Origin: Hansfordia pulvinata | Lineage: Eukaryota > Ascomycota > Sordariomycetes > Xylariales | Assembly: GCA_006538405.1 (NCBI GenBank) | Contig: BJKQ01000001.1 | Coordinates: forward strand, 3,162,001 to 3,226,000 | Direction of reading: 5' to 3' | Length of the DNA stretch: 64,000 nucleotides | Program-made: the position numbers and the translations under genes | Shown: positions 1 to 11,115 of the stretch, one piece after another | Position numbering within the stretch: the stretch's first letter is position 1 | How the letters are laid out: each line of letters begins with the position of its first letter | Notes under the pieces: model-generated | The model's input: the letters and a program-made list of their open reading frames with translations, nothing else | The model's database searches: none | Told to the model about the DNA's origin: nothing

Positions 1-2026
1 TAGTGCTAATATCCTCAGAGCAGCCTCGAGGCTAAATGATGCAAATTGCCTCGTCGGTACTACCAGGGCCCAAACCACAAGCTCCAGCAGCAGCAAGAAG
101 CAATGCGACTGTATGAAGTGCGTCGCCCGGGGCTGGGTTAGCGATTGATCCCATGGCATGCCAAGGGCACGGAGAGTGGAAGACATACCCGGGGCGCCTC
201 TTGCTTTCAGCTGGTGCTGGCCCTCTGCCGGGCGAGAATGGCGTGCCGAGGTAGATGGAATGGTAGATGGTCGAGATGGCAAGTGTTATATGGTGAGTAT
301 ATAGGAAAAGATTGATTCCGGGTACCTAGAACCTCGCAATTGAAGGGTAAGTCCGTCCTAGATGGCTGTAGATGGCTGGAGTAGATTGGGGATAGATGAA
401 GGGCCAGAAATGACAGCTCAAAGGGGTGGGAGGGCCCGTATCTATAGGCGAGGTGGCCAGGGCGAACAGCTTCTGTCTCTGGCAAACAGCTTCTCCCTCT
501 GGCGTGCTGCGGGCACAACAACAGAGACTCAAACCTTGGCCTCGATACGATGTGCAAGCTTTGCGTGTCGGCCCTCACGAGGCCACGCGCAGGCTCGCTG
601 CTTAGACTTTGGAGCTTGGAGCAGAATACGGAAGGCTAACCATGGCCATAGGAAGAGCGCTGCAGGATGCAGTGGCTTCGGTTGCATCGAGAGGCAGCTG
701 CCGACGACACACCGACGCCGGACTTGGGCTGTGAGAGATTGGTGGGAGCTGCTGCTGGCAGACTCGGGGGCAACAAAGGCACGCAAGTGGAGGCTCTCGA
801 CTTGAGTGCTCCTGGACTCACTATCGTGGCTCGATCATGGATATGATCCTTGCTGGCGCATCTGTAGCAGATACGTGCATCAAGGGGCAGGGCTTACATG
901 GGTATCCTATTGACGATGGGGCTCTGATCTGCCTCTCTGGCTGGTGCAGGTCCCGGGTCTGCGAGGAGTATGAGATGCCAGGCTTGTGGGAGGAGGTGTG
1001 TGGTTGGTAGGGCAGGCCCATCTCTGGACCATGTCTCCTCCTCGCCTTCGACAAAAGACACATCAGGTGCGTCCTCCAACTCTGGAGAGCATTTAGAGCC
1101 TTCCTACTTGGTTCAAGATTCCTGGATACCTAAGGCTCTCGTATCAAACCAGAGTTCAGAACCTTGCGGGTGCTGACGGGGTGGACGGTGGTGGAGGTTG
1201 GTTCTCTCAAGGAAGCTACATTTACATGTAGAGTGACGCCTACCTACATGTACCTAATGCAGTCCCTATCTTGCCTGCAGACCCTCACCTTCCGAACTCG
1301 TTTCCTGTAGCAATGACCCAGCCCAGAGTGAGGCTGAGTCACCCTGTGTCGCCCATGATTCGGGGATGGGTCGACATCACGACCAGCAGCCACGGGCTGG
1401 GTAGTGACCGCTGCCTCCGCCAAGCAGATAGATACAGACCACAGGCAGCGTCCCTGTCCGGGCGCGGGCCGGTGTTGGCCAGTGGCGCCTCTCTGCTCCT
1501 TCCTCGCCCGTTTGTTACAAATCCAATGGCTCGCCATCCAACCCTCGAGGTCTTGGGGCTCCTCGTACGAGAGGAAGCACTCCTCGACTTCCATCTTGCT
1601 GTCGTCGGCCGCGGTGACAGACAACCCGGTAAGTGCGTGTTTGTCGGTGTCTTGTTTGTGGGACGGGTCACACCTGCCTCGTAATGGTTCCGGGTTGCTG
1701 CGGAAGGTGCAGCGCAGACTGGACCAACTTGGAAGTCTCGAGTCTGGGCGCCCAGCCACCGTCGTCTGATCTCGCTCACCTCCTCCTCATCTCCCACTTC
1801 TCATCTTTCACTCATCTCCGTCGTTCCAGACCGTCTCGCCTCGCCACCATCTTCTATTATCTACACCATCTAGGAATCTCTTTATTTCTCTAGTTATGCT
1901 ATCTCAATCTACACGCAAGCTTTTCCTCCTTCACAGCCTCTACCGTCAGCGTAGGGCGGCGGCCCCTCTGCAGCCGCACGCCGCTCGCTCTGTGAGCGGC
2001 CTCCAGGCGTCGACTTTTACGCCAGC
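1..2026. other. gene-poor stretch
   Basis: No convincing coding sequence on either strand. The open frames here are short, overlap each other on both strands and lack recognisable domains. From about 1770 to 1950 the + strand becomes pyrimidine-rich, as in fungal promoters and leaders, just before the small frame that starts at 2027. Confidence 0.5.
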
Positions 2027-2452
2027 ATGTCGGACGAGGAATATGTTCAGTACATGTTCCAGCGGAAAGAGAACCGCGTTTACGCTCGTTGGGCTGCTGG
2101 CGCTTCCCCTGAGCGAGAGGAATGCCTCGACATCGCCTCCCGTGGCTTGAAGCGATTCCATCAAGAAGACATGGAGGTCGCAGACAAGGACGAAATTAGG
2201 CACAGTCAAGGGGCCACAATAGAAGATGTACGCTTGGGGGCGGTGCTGCCTGCGGCAAGGGCTGCGGAGGGACGGCAGAGCGGTAGGGTGGCAGGGGCCA
2301 GCTTGGGTCCGGGAGGCGAGCTGGCTTACATGTATGGCTTCTCAACAACCATGACTGGTAGCATTTTACCGGTCGGACTGGGTCAGGGTCGACCAGCACA
2401 ACCGACGTGTGAGAAGGGCCGGCTGGATGGGGCGACTGCGGACGATCTGTAA
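2027..2452 (+). CDS. possible small protein, unknown function
   Basis: An ATG frame of 141 codons follows a pyrimidine-rich leader (about 1770-1950), the usual look of a fungal promoter and 5' UTR. The first 55 residues (beginning MSDEEYVQYM) are charged and look like real protein. The rest is Gly/Ala/Arg-rich and may be intron or 3' sequence read through, so the true gene may be shorter or spliced. No domain, signal peptide or membrane segment is visible and I do not recognise the product. It could also be a chance frame. Confidence 0.3.
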   Translation: MSDEEYVQYMFQRKENRVYARWAAGASPEREECLDIASRGLKRFHQEDMEVADKDEIRHSQGATIEDVRLGAVLPAARAAEGRQSGRVAGASLGPGGELAYMYGFSTTMTGSILPVGLGQGRPAQPTCEKGRLDGATADDL

Positions 2453-3067
2453 CTGACCAGGGGACTCTCCGTTCTCTCACATCAATACCACTGCTTATAT
2501 CTTGAGCATCTCATCTATATTGACTCGGTACGTCTATCAGTGCGCTGCACCGATCAGTAGCATCTGTAGGTTCTGTGATCCTAATAATTCACATTCCTTC
2601 CACACCCGCCTTCCGCCCTGTGGGAAGCTCGGGCGGTCGGGACAGGCGATGCCGGGATCCAAGGCTGACGTCGTGGGCGACAGGCAACGCCTCCAAGCAG
2701 GGGAACGTGTGGGAGCGGTTGCGGACGAGTCTATATCGGAGGCCGAGGGCCAGATCGGGGTCGCCGGACACGTTCGCAGTGTGGCTCTTGGCCGTTCTAC
2801 GCGCAATGGCCGGCTCTCACGCTCGAGAGACGGATTCTACGCCCGAGGGCTGGATTCTACTCTGGTTCTGCGCTCGAGAACCGATCTCCACGTTTAAAGG
2901 GCGTAAAGACTGGTGACTATTCAAGCTCTTCCGATAAGATTCAGAAGGCCTTTCATCGCGTGAACAGTTTTTCAAGGTCAAGCCTACGCTTGAGTTGATT
3001 CATCCCCGAGAATAGAGCTATTTATTCGGAAACCCGCTCCGCCCTGATCCGCCCCTTTCTCAAAGAA

Positions 3068-3448
3068 ATGAAAACAAAGAAAGGCCACGCTATAATAAAT
3101 GCGCGCAAGCCACCTACGATCAGGACAATGGGACAACCCCCCTCACGGCTCCGGCGGCGATCTTTGTGCCATCAAAATGACATAAACCCCCTTGCCGCGC
3201 CGCTGGCCGGCAAGAAAGGCTTGACAGTTGCTGCAGAACACACCGAACCATCATCTCCCTTGCATTAACAATCGTCACCTATCACGAGAAACTCGGAGGC
3301 TGCCCCTGTCACATCCCCCGCGCTTTCCGATTGGAAGAGGGTTCAGGGAAAGAAAAAGCGCCGCAGACCCAAAAAGAAAAATCAGGCCAGCTCGAAGAGA
3401 AGAAGGAGAAGCAAGAAAGAGAGAGACAGAGAGAGAGAGAGAGAAGCC
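3068..3448 (+). promoter_or_regulatory. leader with purine (GA) tract before the 3449 gene
   Basis: The 80 bases before the ATG at 3449 are purine-rich and end in an almost uninterrupted GA repeat at about 3418-3444, four bases before the start codon. Such tracts are common in fungal 5' leaders. No TATA box was recognised. Confidence 0.35.
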
Positions 3449-3983
3449 ATGCCGCCCGCGCCGCAACAACAGCCCGAGACGCAGCCGTACGACGGGGCGC
3501 GGGGCGACCCGCACCTCACGACCGTCGTCGGCTTCTCGCTGCTCGGCGTGTTCCTCGGAGGGGCGGTCCTGTGCTGGGTCGTGGCCCAGTGCGTCGTCGC
3601 GAGGTCCAGGGGCAAGGAGACCGATGCGCAGGGCTCGCTCGTCGGGTCCCCCAGTACTTTGCCAACCTGAAGATGCTGCCGACGACGACGGGCGGGCAGG
3701 GGGGGTCGCAGCGGCGGGAGGTAACAAGAGGAGGGGCAGGGGGAGGGGGAGGGGAGGGGGACAGGAAGAGAAAGGGGCTGCGGAGGAGGAAGCACCACCG
3801 CGCCTCCCCGTGGCCGAGGCCGCGATCTGGGAGAGGGGGGAGGCGGGGGGGCTGCTCGCCGGCGCCGGCGGTCCGAAGAGTGAACCCGGCGGGCCTGGAG
3901 ACGGCGCCGGGGCGGCGGCGGCGGCGAAGAAGAAGACGGAGCGCAAGAGCCGCTTCGTCGAGATGTTTAACGAGGGAGACTAA
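3449..3983 (+). CDS. single-pass membrane protein, conserved-looking, apparent frameshift
   Basis: From the ATG at 3449 the protein has a short Pro/Gln-rich N-terminus, one hydrophobic span at about residues 25-48 (TVVGFSLLGVFLGGAVLCWV) and a basic cytoplasmic stretch. The natural continuation (QYFANLKMLP) lies in another frame, so one base appears to be missing from the C5 run near 3649-3653. A further shift near 3721-3764 is explained by a 44-nt GT..AG intron (3721-3764) with no clear branch site, or by a second error in the G-rich run. The C-terminus (KSRFVEMFNEGD, stop 3981-3983) reads well. With one base restored and the intron removed the length is 163 residues. Function unknown; the topology suggests a small membrane adaptor. 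Confidence 0.6.
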
Positions 3984-3987
3984 CTAG

Positions 3988-4067
3988 CGGCCTGCTCGCT
4001 TCACGGCCTGCTCGCTTCACGGCCTGCTCGCTTCACGGCCTGCTCGCTTCACGGCCTGCTCGCTTCA
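3988..4067. repeat. 16-bp tandem repeat, 5 copies
   Basis: Five perfect copies of CGGCCTGCTCGCTTCA begin four bases after the stop codon of the preceding gene and so lie in its 3' UTR. Copy starts are 3988, 4004, 4020, 4036 and 4052. Confidence 0.95.
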
Positions 4068-5816
4068 TGCTGGTGGCGATGGCGATGCTCAGAGCGACCT
4101 AGCTGGCGTTGATTGGGAACTCAAGATGCAGGTAAGAGGTAGGTACATTGCAAATCCCATCAGGAGCCATCTTGCAAAACGCACTACGTCAAATGTACTT
4201 TGAGGCTGATAGTGCGATCGCACGATTGAGACTTGCAGGACTCAGATGCAGCCATGATCGCCCGGCGCTCCCAGTCGACAAGCTGCTATTGAATAGTCAC
4301 GATACCTGTTGTGACCCTTTTCAAGGTAAGCCGCAAGCAGAAGGTGCTTCAATTGAACCCTCGCGGGGAAGGTCCGCGGGCCCGTTTTTGGAACTGCCTG
4401 ACCTCGCATACGGTTGTGTTTTGTGAAACGGTAGGGCCGTATTGTCTGTGACACCCAGAAGACCGAACGTTTCATCTCCAGTACCCGCCGGCGTTTCCGC
4501 GGGTTCTCCGTCTGCTTACCAGTTATTGTTGTCAAGAATGTCTCAACAAGAGCTGATCGCTTCTGTAGTCGACTATATCTGACTGAGTCGGTCGGCTCTC
4601 GATTTGGCGTGGCTGTCACCCCTGTCCCCTCAGCTCAACTCAACGGCTCGAGTCTGCCGAGAACCTCGGCGGCGGCTTCAGGGATGGGGCTTCGGCCTGT
4701 CAGCCAGCGCGTCGAGTTGGATGCCAGGCGCCAGGGCGGCGGGATCGCGCAGACAAGGGCACGCACACGGCAGACAGACAGGCTGCTGCTGCTGGAAAGG
4801 GCATGTGGACCGCCAGTCGCACAACGTCATTCGCCGCCAGAAACCCCCGGCCCGCCCCCGGAAATTGAGGCTAATGGGCGGGCGTCGGTGACGGCGAACA
4901 CCTCCGACCGCGGTTGAGGCCAGGCCGACAGGGCCATCTGCTGCTGCTGCCACCGGGGACGGCCTCGCGAGAAGCCGGCAGGTTCACACAATGTCGTCCC
5001 CCTCGAGTCGGAAGCTCACAACCACCAGCCAGAGGGATCTCGCCAGATGGACTCGGCAAGACTGTCTTGGATCGGTGTCCGCTTCGCACCCCTTCTCCCC
5101 ATTCCCTCGACACGCGAACCGCGCGCTCCCTCCCTTCGTTTGCTCATCTTCGGCCTCCTTTGGACAGATTCCCGGGCGCGTCCTTTCCAGGCGAGCGCCG
5201 CGGGCTCGACCTGCGAAAAAAACCAGGTTGAGACAAGACATGCCCGTCAGCGCCCTTTCACCGCCACCCGCCCGTCTCACACGGCCCAACGGGGCCCATT
5301 GCTTGCGAGACGTGGGACATGTAAGAGCCCTTGGCCTGGGCCTTTCCCCCCTCTCTCTGCAGTGAGTGACTGTGGGCGCTCCGTATTGTCTATTGGCCTC
5401 TTCACCTCCGCGCTTGCTGGACTGCCGTAGATAGATAGCACACTCGAGCCCGCCTCGTCGCGCAGTCGAGACACCTGCCCCCCAGTCTGCCCGGAAGCGA
5501 GCGATAACGAGAACTACATCCCAGGGTAGCCCGAAAAGAGCGGCCCCCAGACCGTGGCGATCCGTCCCACCGAGCCACGGCACGCAGACAAGGTTCGTCA
5601 TAGGCACTACGAGCGGCAGCATACCGTCCGCCTCTGCCGTGCGTGTGCTCGAGACCACCGAAGGCGGGTACCCGGCCGCCGAGCATGAGACACGCCTCGA
5701 CAGGCAGGCACGCGCGAAAAGAAAAGAGGCCCTAGGTTCGGTCGGAACGCGTCACACTCGCACACGGGCAGAGAGGGAGGAGGAGGAACGCCATCTGGGC
5801 TGACTAGACCGCGACC
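4068..5816. other. intergenic, no gene recognised
   Basis: Overlapping open frames occur on both strands (for example about 4984-5658 on the minus strand), but they are GC-driven, with no domain and no coherent start or splice structure. The last few hundred bases are probably promoter and leader of the gene starting at 5817. Confidence 0.5.
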
Positions 5817-7185
5817 ATGGGCGCAATGGCCACGACGACAAATATCCTCCTCCCGCCGCCGCCGCCCCCTGCGTTCTGGACACCGGGCACCATCGCGGCG
5901 TGGACCAGGCACGTCGAGGGCCGAGCCAGCAGCAGCAGCAGCATCCGGCACTCTGACGACGACTCTGCCTACCACGAGATCGACGGCGACAGTGAAGACG
6001 ACGGCGACGCCGATCAAGAACCCAGATCGCCCAGGCGGTACACCCCGGCCACGTTCCCGGCCCCAACAGCAGCCGCTGCCGACGAGGCGCCATCCGTAGC
6101 AATGGACGACCTCCCGTCCCCGCTGGTGGGACGCGGGTCGTCGAGCAACGACACCTCGAAGCAGACCCGCCGCGCAGAGGCGGCATCGCCCATTACCAGC
6201 ATCAGTATCAACGCCCACGACGCTGCCGCCCTCTCCAACACCGACAACATCTACAACGCCAGCATCATCGACGACAACAGCAGCAGCAGCAACAGAGAAG
6301 ACAGCCGCAACAACCCCAGACCCTCCTCGTCATCGCTGTCGCCCACCTCGTCGTCGCACAACTGGCTGGCCCACCGCCGCGGCGGCGCCGCCACCGCGTC
6401 CACGGCCGCCCTGTCCCACGACGCCGAGTCGCTGCTCGACGCGCGCGCGGAGCTGCCCCGCCTCGAGCCGGTGTGGGCCAACAACGACGCCGCCACAGCC
6501 GTGGTGGTGCCACCCGCAACAGCAGCAACAGCAGCGGAAGAGGAGGAGGCGGGGGGGGAGGCGATGGAGATGCAGCCCCTGATCGCCTCGGTGACCACCT
6601 CCCGCCAGCGGCGCGAGCAGCAGCAGAAGCGGCACTCGGCCATCTCGGCCGAGGCCCAGCAGCAGCTCGAGGCCATGTTCAAGACGCACGAGGCGCTGTG
6701 CTTCGAGGAGGCGGGCCGCCGCCGCGAGGATCAGGACGAGGAGGACGAGCAGTTCCGGTCCGGGGTGGGGCGGTGGCGCTCCCAGCGCCGCCGGAAGCTG
6801 CTCAAGCGCGCCTCCCTCCCGCCTCTGCTTCTACAGTACAACAGCAGCGGCAAGGGAAGACGTGGAGGAGGAGGGGGAGGGGGAGGGGAGGGCCCACTGT
6901 CTACGGCACGACGCGGAGCCGCTCGCCCCCTCCCCCGCGCCGCCGCTTTCGTCCTGCTGGCTGGGCCGGGTCCGGCGGTTCCTCGGGCTCGACGAGTCGA
7001 GCAGCGACAGCAGCGAGGCGAGGTGGTCAACCGCCGCGGCGGCACAGCAGCAACAGCAGCAGCAGGCGCGGCGCAAGAGCAGGTTGGACATGGGCATGGG
7101 CAACCTGGAGCGCCGCGAGTCGGTCCGCGACCGGATCGCGGGCCGGGTCAAGGACAGGGTCTCGCGGTGCAGCAAGATTTTATGA
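5817..7185 (+). CDS. low-complexity protein of unknown function, apparent frameshift
   Basis: The ATG at 5817 has a good context (gaccATGG). The frame encodes a protein rich in Ser, Asn, Ala and Gln with acidic patches (EDDGDADQE), then a basic segment (SQRRRKLLKRASLPP) near residue 325. At about 6855-6890, in a GGA/GGG tract, the coherent reading moves by one base and continues with RVRRFLGLDESSSDSSEARW, a Gln run and a charged C-terminus ending VKDRVSRCSKIL (stop 7183-7185). No GT..AG intron fits the junction, so a one-base error or a real frameshift is likely. The corrected length is about 455 residues. No catalytic motif or membrane span is seen. I do not recognise the family. Confidence 0.55.
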
Positions 7186-7544
7186 TGATGGGAGGGCTTT
7201 TCATCGGGCGGGGGGTTTTTTATCACATGGCACGACGCTAGCTTTTCTTTGATCTTTTCTTTTTTTTCTTTTATTGTTTTCCACTCTCACTCTTTCCAGC
7301 CAACCTTTCATTTTTTCGTTCTGAGCAATAGCCATCTAGAAAGCCTGGTCAGGCGGCAATAAGACTTGACTCAATTCATCGCAACTGGAGGTTTTACTCG
7401 AAGGGCATGTGTTCTGGCACTACCTATCTCCCATCTTTTTCCTTGTCCGGGTATTCCGCTCTCACCAGTGTGGGAACCATATCAGTAAGAAGTGTGCTGG
7501 ACCCCAATGTCAATCACGAAGATCAACCTCATCCTGAGCGCCGA
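7186..7544. other. convergent 3' region
   Basis: This is the T-rich shared 3' flank of the 5817 gene (+) and the 7545 gene (-). Nothing else is seen. Confidence 0.5.
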
Positions 7545-8558
7545 TCAAGGGTTTTCTGAAATGCGGCCACCGTCATCGCGAGCTCGCTTGCGCCGCATCT
7601 CCTCCAAGTCCCGCAAAATGTCATCAGCTAGCTGGGTTTCCCTATCAGCGTACTGCCTCTGTTCCTCGGCACTGCGGTGGCAGTATTCAGCCAAATCCTG
7701 CCACTCCTGAGCCACCACCTTCTTGTTTTCAATCACCTTCTTGTATTCCTCAATCTCTTTCATGGCCTTTTCACGCTCTGCCATGTATTCTGCAGCCTTC
7801 TCATATTTCTTCTTAGCATCCGCTCGGAAACCCCTGGCCGATTCTTGAAGTCTCTGAACGGGAGACATTGTGCTGATATCTTTTTGTCCCGGTGTCGGAC
7901 CAGCAGGTTGCTGCTGGACTGAGGAGGACATGGCCTTTTCATCCGACGCTGGCGTCGATGCAGCTGGCTGATGGGAGTGTGAAGGGGCAATGATCGTTTC
8001 ACGCTGCGCTGGTGCTGATGTTGAAACGGCCGGCTGCTGTTGATCAGAAGGTGTAATGGACTGTGCAGTTGACACTGTTGACGAGGCGCCCGGCTCCGGC
8101 TGGTTCGAAGGGGCTGTGGTGTTCTCATGCGACGCCGACGCGGGCGTCGATGCGGCCGGCTGTTGATGACGACGCGAGGCTCGTTCTTTCTCCTCCTTTA
8201 TGGTAAACTCATTCCACCTCTGATACAAAGGGTTGTAGCTTTGGCACAGCTGGGCTGGCGTGAGATCCTTGTAGCTTGGAACGTTCAACGCCAATATGGC
8301 ATACCAGACCTGGGGTGCATTTGGCCACTTTGGCGCGTAAGTCGGCTTGAGAGCTTCGAAATGAGGTTTTATGTCCTCGTGTTCCGCGAATGTCAAAAAG
8401 GCCTCTTCGTATAGGCGACGTGCATCATCGAATTCCTGTTGCGGTACAGCTAGGTCCTGTCCAGCGTCCCTGGCGGCATCCAACTTGGTGCCTGCATCGA
8501 GAAGTGCCTTAGTCTTCGCAGTCAGTGCGGGGACCAGGTCCTTCCAGGAGGTCGCCAT
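7545..8558 (-). CDS. M1-module coiled-coil protein, member of the dispersed family
   Basis: A single exon of 337 residues. Residues 1-115 form module M1: W-K-D-L near the start, a helical stretch, then FEALKPTY, VWYAILALNVPSYKDLTP and AQLCQSY. The same block appears at 9.6 kb (VLTQEPSYLTITAAEL) and 34.8 kb (VLDMDPRFYTITAAELCSRY). Residues 120-220 are Ser/Thr/Pro/Gln-rich linker with imperfect repeats (QQPA-T/S-P-A). Residues 225-330 are a Lys/Glu-rich coiled coil. There is no catalytic motif, signal peptide or membrane span. Compared with the 31.9-34.8 kb gene it has only the N-terminal module and a coiled-coil tail, so it may be a short paralogue. Function unknown. Confidence 0.75.
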   Translation of the reverse strand: MATSWKDLVPALTAKTKALLDAGTKLDAARDAGQDLAVPQQEFDDARRLYEEAFLTFAEHEDIKPHFEALKPTYAPKWPNAPQVWYAILALNVPSYKDLTPAQLCQSYNPLYQRWNEFTIKEEKERASRRHQQPAASTPASASHENTTAPSNQPEPGASSTVSTAQSITPSDQQQPAVSTSAPAQRETIIAPSHSHQPAASTPASDEKAMSSSVQQQPAGPTPGQKDISTMSPVQRLQESARGFRADAKKKYEKAAEYMAEREKAMKEIEEYKKVIENKKVVAQEWQDLAEYCHRSAEEQRQYADRETQLADDILRDLEEMRRKRARDDGGRISENP

Positions 8559-8563
8559 GTGGC

Positions 8564-8687
8564 CTAGAGACGAATCAATGTCAGATGATATTGGAGTCCG
8601 GGCGGTAACAAAGATAACGACGATGGCGAGGGGATGAGTGTCAAAATGGAAGCCTCGTCATCAAGGCCATCAGAGTTAGGTACTCAC
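8564..8687 (-). other. probable 5' UTR intron of the 7545-8558 gene
   Basis: On the minus strand a GTGAGT donor at 8687 and a CTCTAG acceptor ending at 8564 bound 124 nt, with CTGAC as likely branch site. The acceptor lies five bases before the ATG at 8558. Confidence 0.6.
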
Positions 8688-8953
8688 ACTTGGTCTCGCT
8701 GGTGCGATGAGAATACAAGACAACTATCGGCCACGGAGAAGACTGCGGTGGTGTCAATGAATATGGAGGGCATATGATGACGGGGAGGTGAGGCAGATGA
8801 GCACTGGCAAAGACGTGGGCAACTTAGAAAGTGCACGTGCCAATGCCAACAGTACGTGTATGTGCTGAAGGGGGGTGAGGGGCTTACTCACGGGTGGTGG
8901 ATGGGCAGTGGTGTGAGCCACAAGGCGGGCGTGGGAACTGAATAACGTGCGGA

Positions 8954-8974
8954 GGGGGGGGGGGGGGGGGGGGG
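8954..8974. repeat. 21-bp poly-G run
   Basis: An uninterrupted run of G upstream of the 7545-8558 gene, so poly-C in that gene's sense strand. Its length is likely to be uncertain in any assembly. Confidence 0.9.
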
Positions 8975-9619
8975 CTGAGTATTGGCTGCGTTGTTCCAAG
9001 ATGGATGAGGGCTCAACGGGCGCAGTAGAGCAGGCGGGAGGAACCCTCGATGTGCGGGGTCGTTGGTTGGAGGATCACAGCGTTGGCAAGTGGCTGGAGG
9101 AAGGTGAGAAGAAAGTAAACAAGAAAGGTAAGGTGGCCGTGATTTTTTATTTTTTTTAAAAAAAAAACCCCTCTCCCGGCGTCTTCTTGTATCGGCAGTG
9201 AAGACCGACACATCACATGACACGCGGCACGATCAGATTCAATGAGAATAATATAAAAAATTCACTGCGTACGACGTTGTCCCTATCCCGTCTCAACTCG
9301 AAAATCAATCTTGGTGGAACTCCTATTAACTCAAATCGCATCCGTAACCGTAACGGGGACATCGCAATGATCCAGCGCCAGTCATCCCAGCGCTTGTGCC
9401 CGGGCACATTCGCCCACCGGTCGCGTCCGTACCTCATCTCTTGTGATAATACTCAATCGAAATCAAACGTGCCCTCTAATATGCTCCTTGGACTCTTGGT
9501 GCGGTGGCAGGGCGACGACAGCCGCCGCTCCAACGCTGACCCCTGTAACCATTGTCGCTCAGAACCGCCTCGCCGTATTCTCTCAAAGTCCGTTTCCTCT
9601 GGCTCAAAGCTTCAGACTC

Positions 9620-10327
9620 TCAGTGCTGTTCACCAGCGGAGGCGTCCTCAGTCGACGGCGGCTCCTCGTGGGCTAGAAGGTACTCGTTGTGTTTTTTCAG
9701 GAGCGCCATCTTCTTCTCCAGCTTCTTCCTCTGAAGCTCGTCGTACTGTGCACGATTCTTGCGGATGTCTGGCTCAAACTCGGCATCAATCATCCTGAAG
9801 TCCCCATCCAGAATGCCTCTGAGCTGCAACTCCCTTTCCTTGCGGTAATCGTCAATGAGCTTTCGGCGTCTCTGAGGAGGCTCCGAAAGAAGAGAATTGC
9901 CGCCGCTTTCTGTAACGCCGAAAGGCTTCGAAAGGGTTGGGAATACGCCTTCCTTGTAGGGAATGCAGGGAAGATGGCCGCGCGCTAATCCACGCGTCAT
10001 CCGGTGCACGTAACGGTCGGCCAGCTCTGCTGCTGTAATTGTGAGGTAACTGGGTTCCTGTGTGAGGACCTCGTCCCAAAACCCCCAGTACTTAAAATCC
10101 ATTCGATGCGTCGCGAAATGAAGCTGCATCTCCGGATGAGACATTAACTCATCGCACATCCTGTCGAATTCTCCCCAGGATTCGGTATTGTACATTATAT
10201 CTTTGAAGTCGTCGGGTAGGTCGGCACGCATGCGTCGGTCCATCGAATCCTGTCCCTTGCCTTCCCTGGCCGCCAAGTGCAGTTTGGTGGCCAGCTGCTG
10301 CCAGGTAGGCCCCACGTAGGACGACAT
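9620..10327 (-). CDS. M1-module protein, member of the dispersed family
   Basis: A single exon of 235 residues from the ATG at 10327. The N-terminal two thirds are module M1: TWQQLATKLHLAARE, a helical stretch, then YWGFWDEVLTQEPSYLTITA and AELADRYVHR. It matches the N-terminus of the 31.9-34.8 kb gene (SWQQLAEDLHQAA ... FYTITAAELCSRY). The C-terminal third (RRRKLIDDYRKERELQLRGI ... KKLEKKMALLKKHNEYLLAH) is helical and basic, like a short coiled coil. There is no signal peptide, membrane span or catalytic motif. Its upstream region is a 146-bp tandem repeat. Function unknown. Confidence 0.75.
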   Translation of the reverse strand: MSSYVGPTWQQLATKLHLAAREGKGQDSMDRRMRADLPDDFKDIMYNTESWGEFDRMCDELMSHPEMQLHFATHRMDFKYWGFWDEVLTQEPSYLTITAAELADRYVHRMTRGLARGHLPCIPYKEGVFPTLSKPFGVTESGGNSLLSEPPQRRRKLIDDYRKERELQLRGILDGDFRMIDAEFEPDIRKNRAQYDELQRKKLEKKMALLKKHNEYLLAHEEPPSTEDASAGEQH

Positions 10328-10357
10328 GTTGTGTAGTATGGATGAGTCGCTGTTGAT

Positions 10358-10427
10358 CTATTGAGCGATGAGTGGTTAGATGGCTGAGAAGAAAGCACAT
10401 GGGAGGCTTGGGGTATTCAGTACTTAC
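10358..10427 (-). other. 5' UTR intron of the 9620-10327 gene
   Basis: On the minus strand a GTAAGT donor at 10427, a CTAAC branch site and an AATAG acceptor ending at 10358 bound 70 nt. The acceptor lies about 30 bases before the ATG at 10327. Confidence 0.65.
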
Positions 10428-10677
10428 GCAGACAGTGCGAAGTGAGAAGGTGATGGAGGGAAGCTGTCTCGGCGGTAAAGAGGGGGTGGCAAGTGTCAGG
10501 TTGGGAGATGAATATGGCCGAGTGCCGCTGCTTCGAGTGCCGTTGCCTGAAGGTTCAAGGCAAAGACTGGTGAGTCAAGCCAGCAGTCGCAGGCTAACGG
10601 ATCTGAGAGAAGGCCGTGTTCACGTAGACAACGGTGATACTCTGATAGGTCAGTCAAGGTGAGGACTTTGCTTCTCA

Positions 10678-11115
10678 GTGAAGAAGCGGGAGGTGGACTG
10701 GGTAGAAAGAAGAGGGAGACCAACCTGCAAGTTGTGGGTGGAGAGGAATTAAGGTGAGGACGGAGAGTGGTGGAGGAAGATGTGGTGAACTGCACGATGC
10801 AGAACCGAGGAGGAACTTGAGCTGGTTAAAACCGGAAGGTGAGCTGGGGAGAAAAGAAGAGGGAGACCAACCTGCACGTTGTGGGTAGTTAGGAGTAAAG
10901 GGAGGACGGAGAGTGGTGGAGGAAGATGTGGTGAACTGCACGATGCAGAACCGAGGAGGAACTTGAGCTGGTTAAAACCGGAAGGTGAGCTGGGGAGAAA
11001 AGAAGAGGGAGACCAACCTGCACGTTGTGGGTAGTTAGGAGTAAAGGGAGGACGGAGAGTGGTGGAGGAAGATTGGGTGGACTGCACGATGTAGAGCAGG
11101 GCAGAAATTTGGCCT
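10678..11115. repeat. 146-bp tandem repeat, about 3 copies
   Basis: Three consecutive units of 146 bp. The shared word CGGAGAGTGG starts at 10761, 10907 and 11053. Units 2 and 3 are almost identical; unit 1 is more diverged. In the sense of the downstream minus-strand gene each unit contains a CTAAC then GTGCAG sequence resembling a 3' splice site. The array lies in the promoter or leader region of the 9620-10327 gene. Confidence 0.85.
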
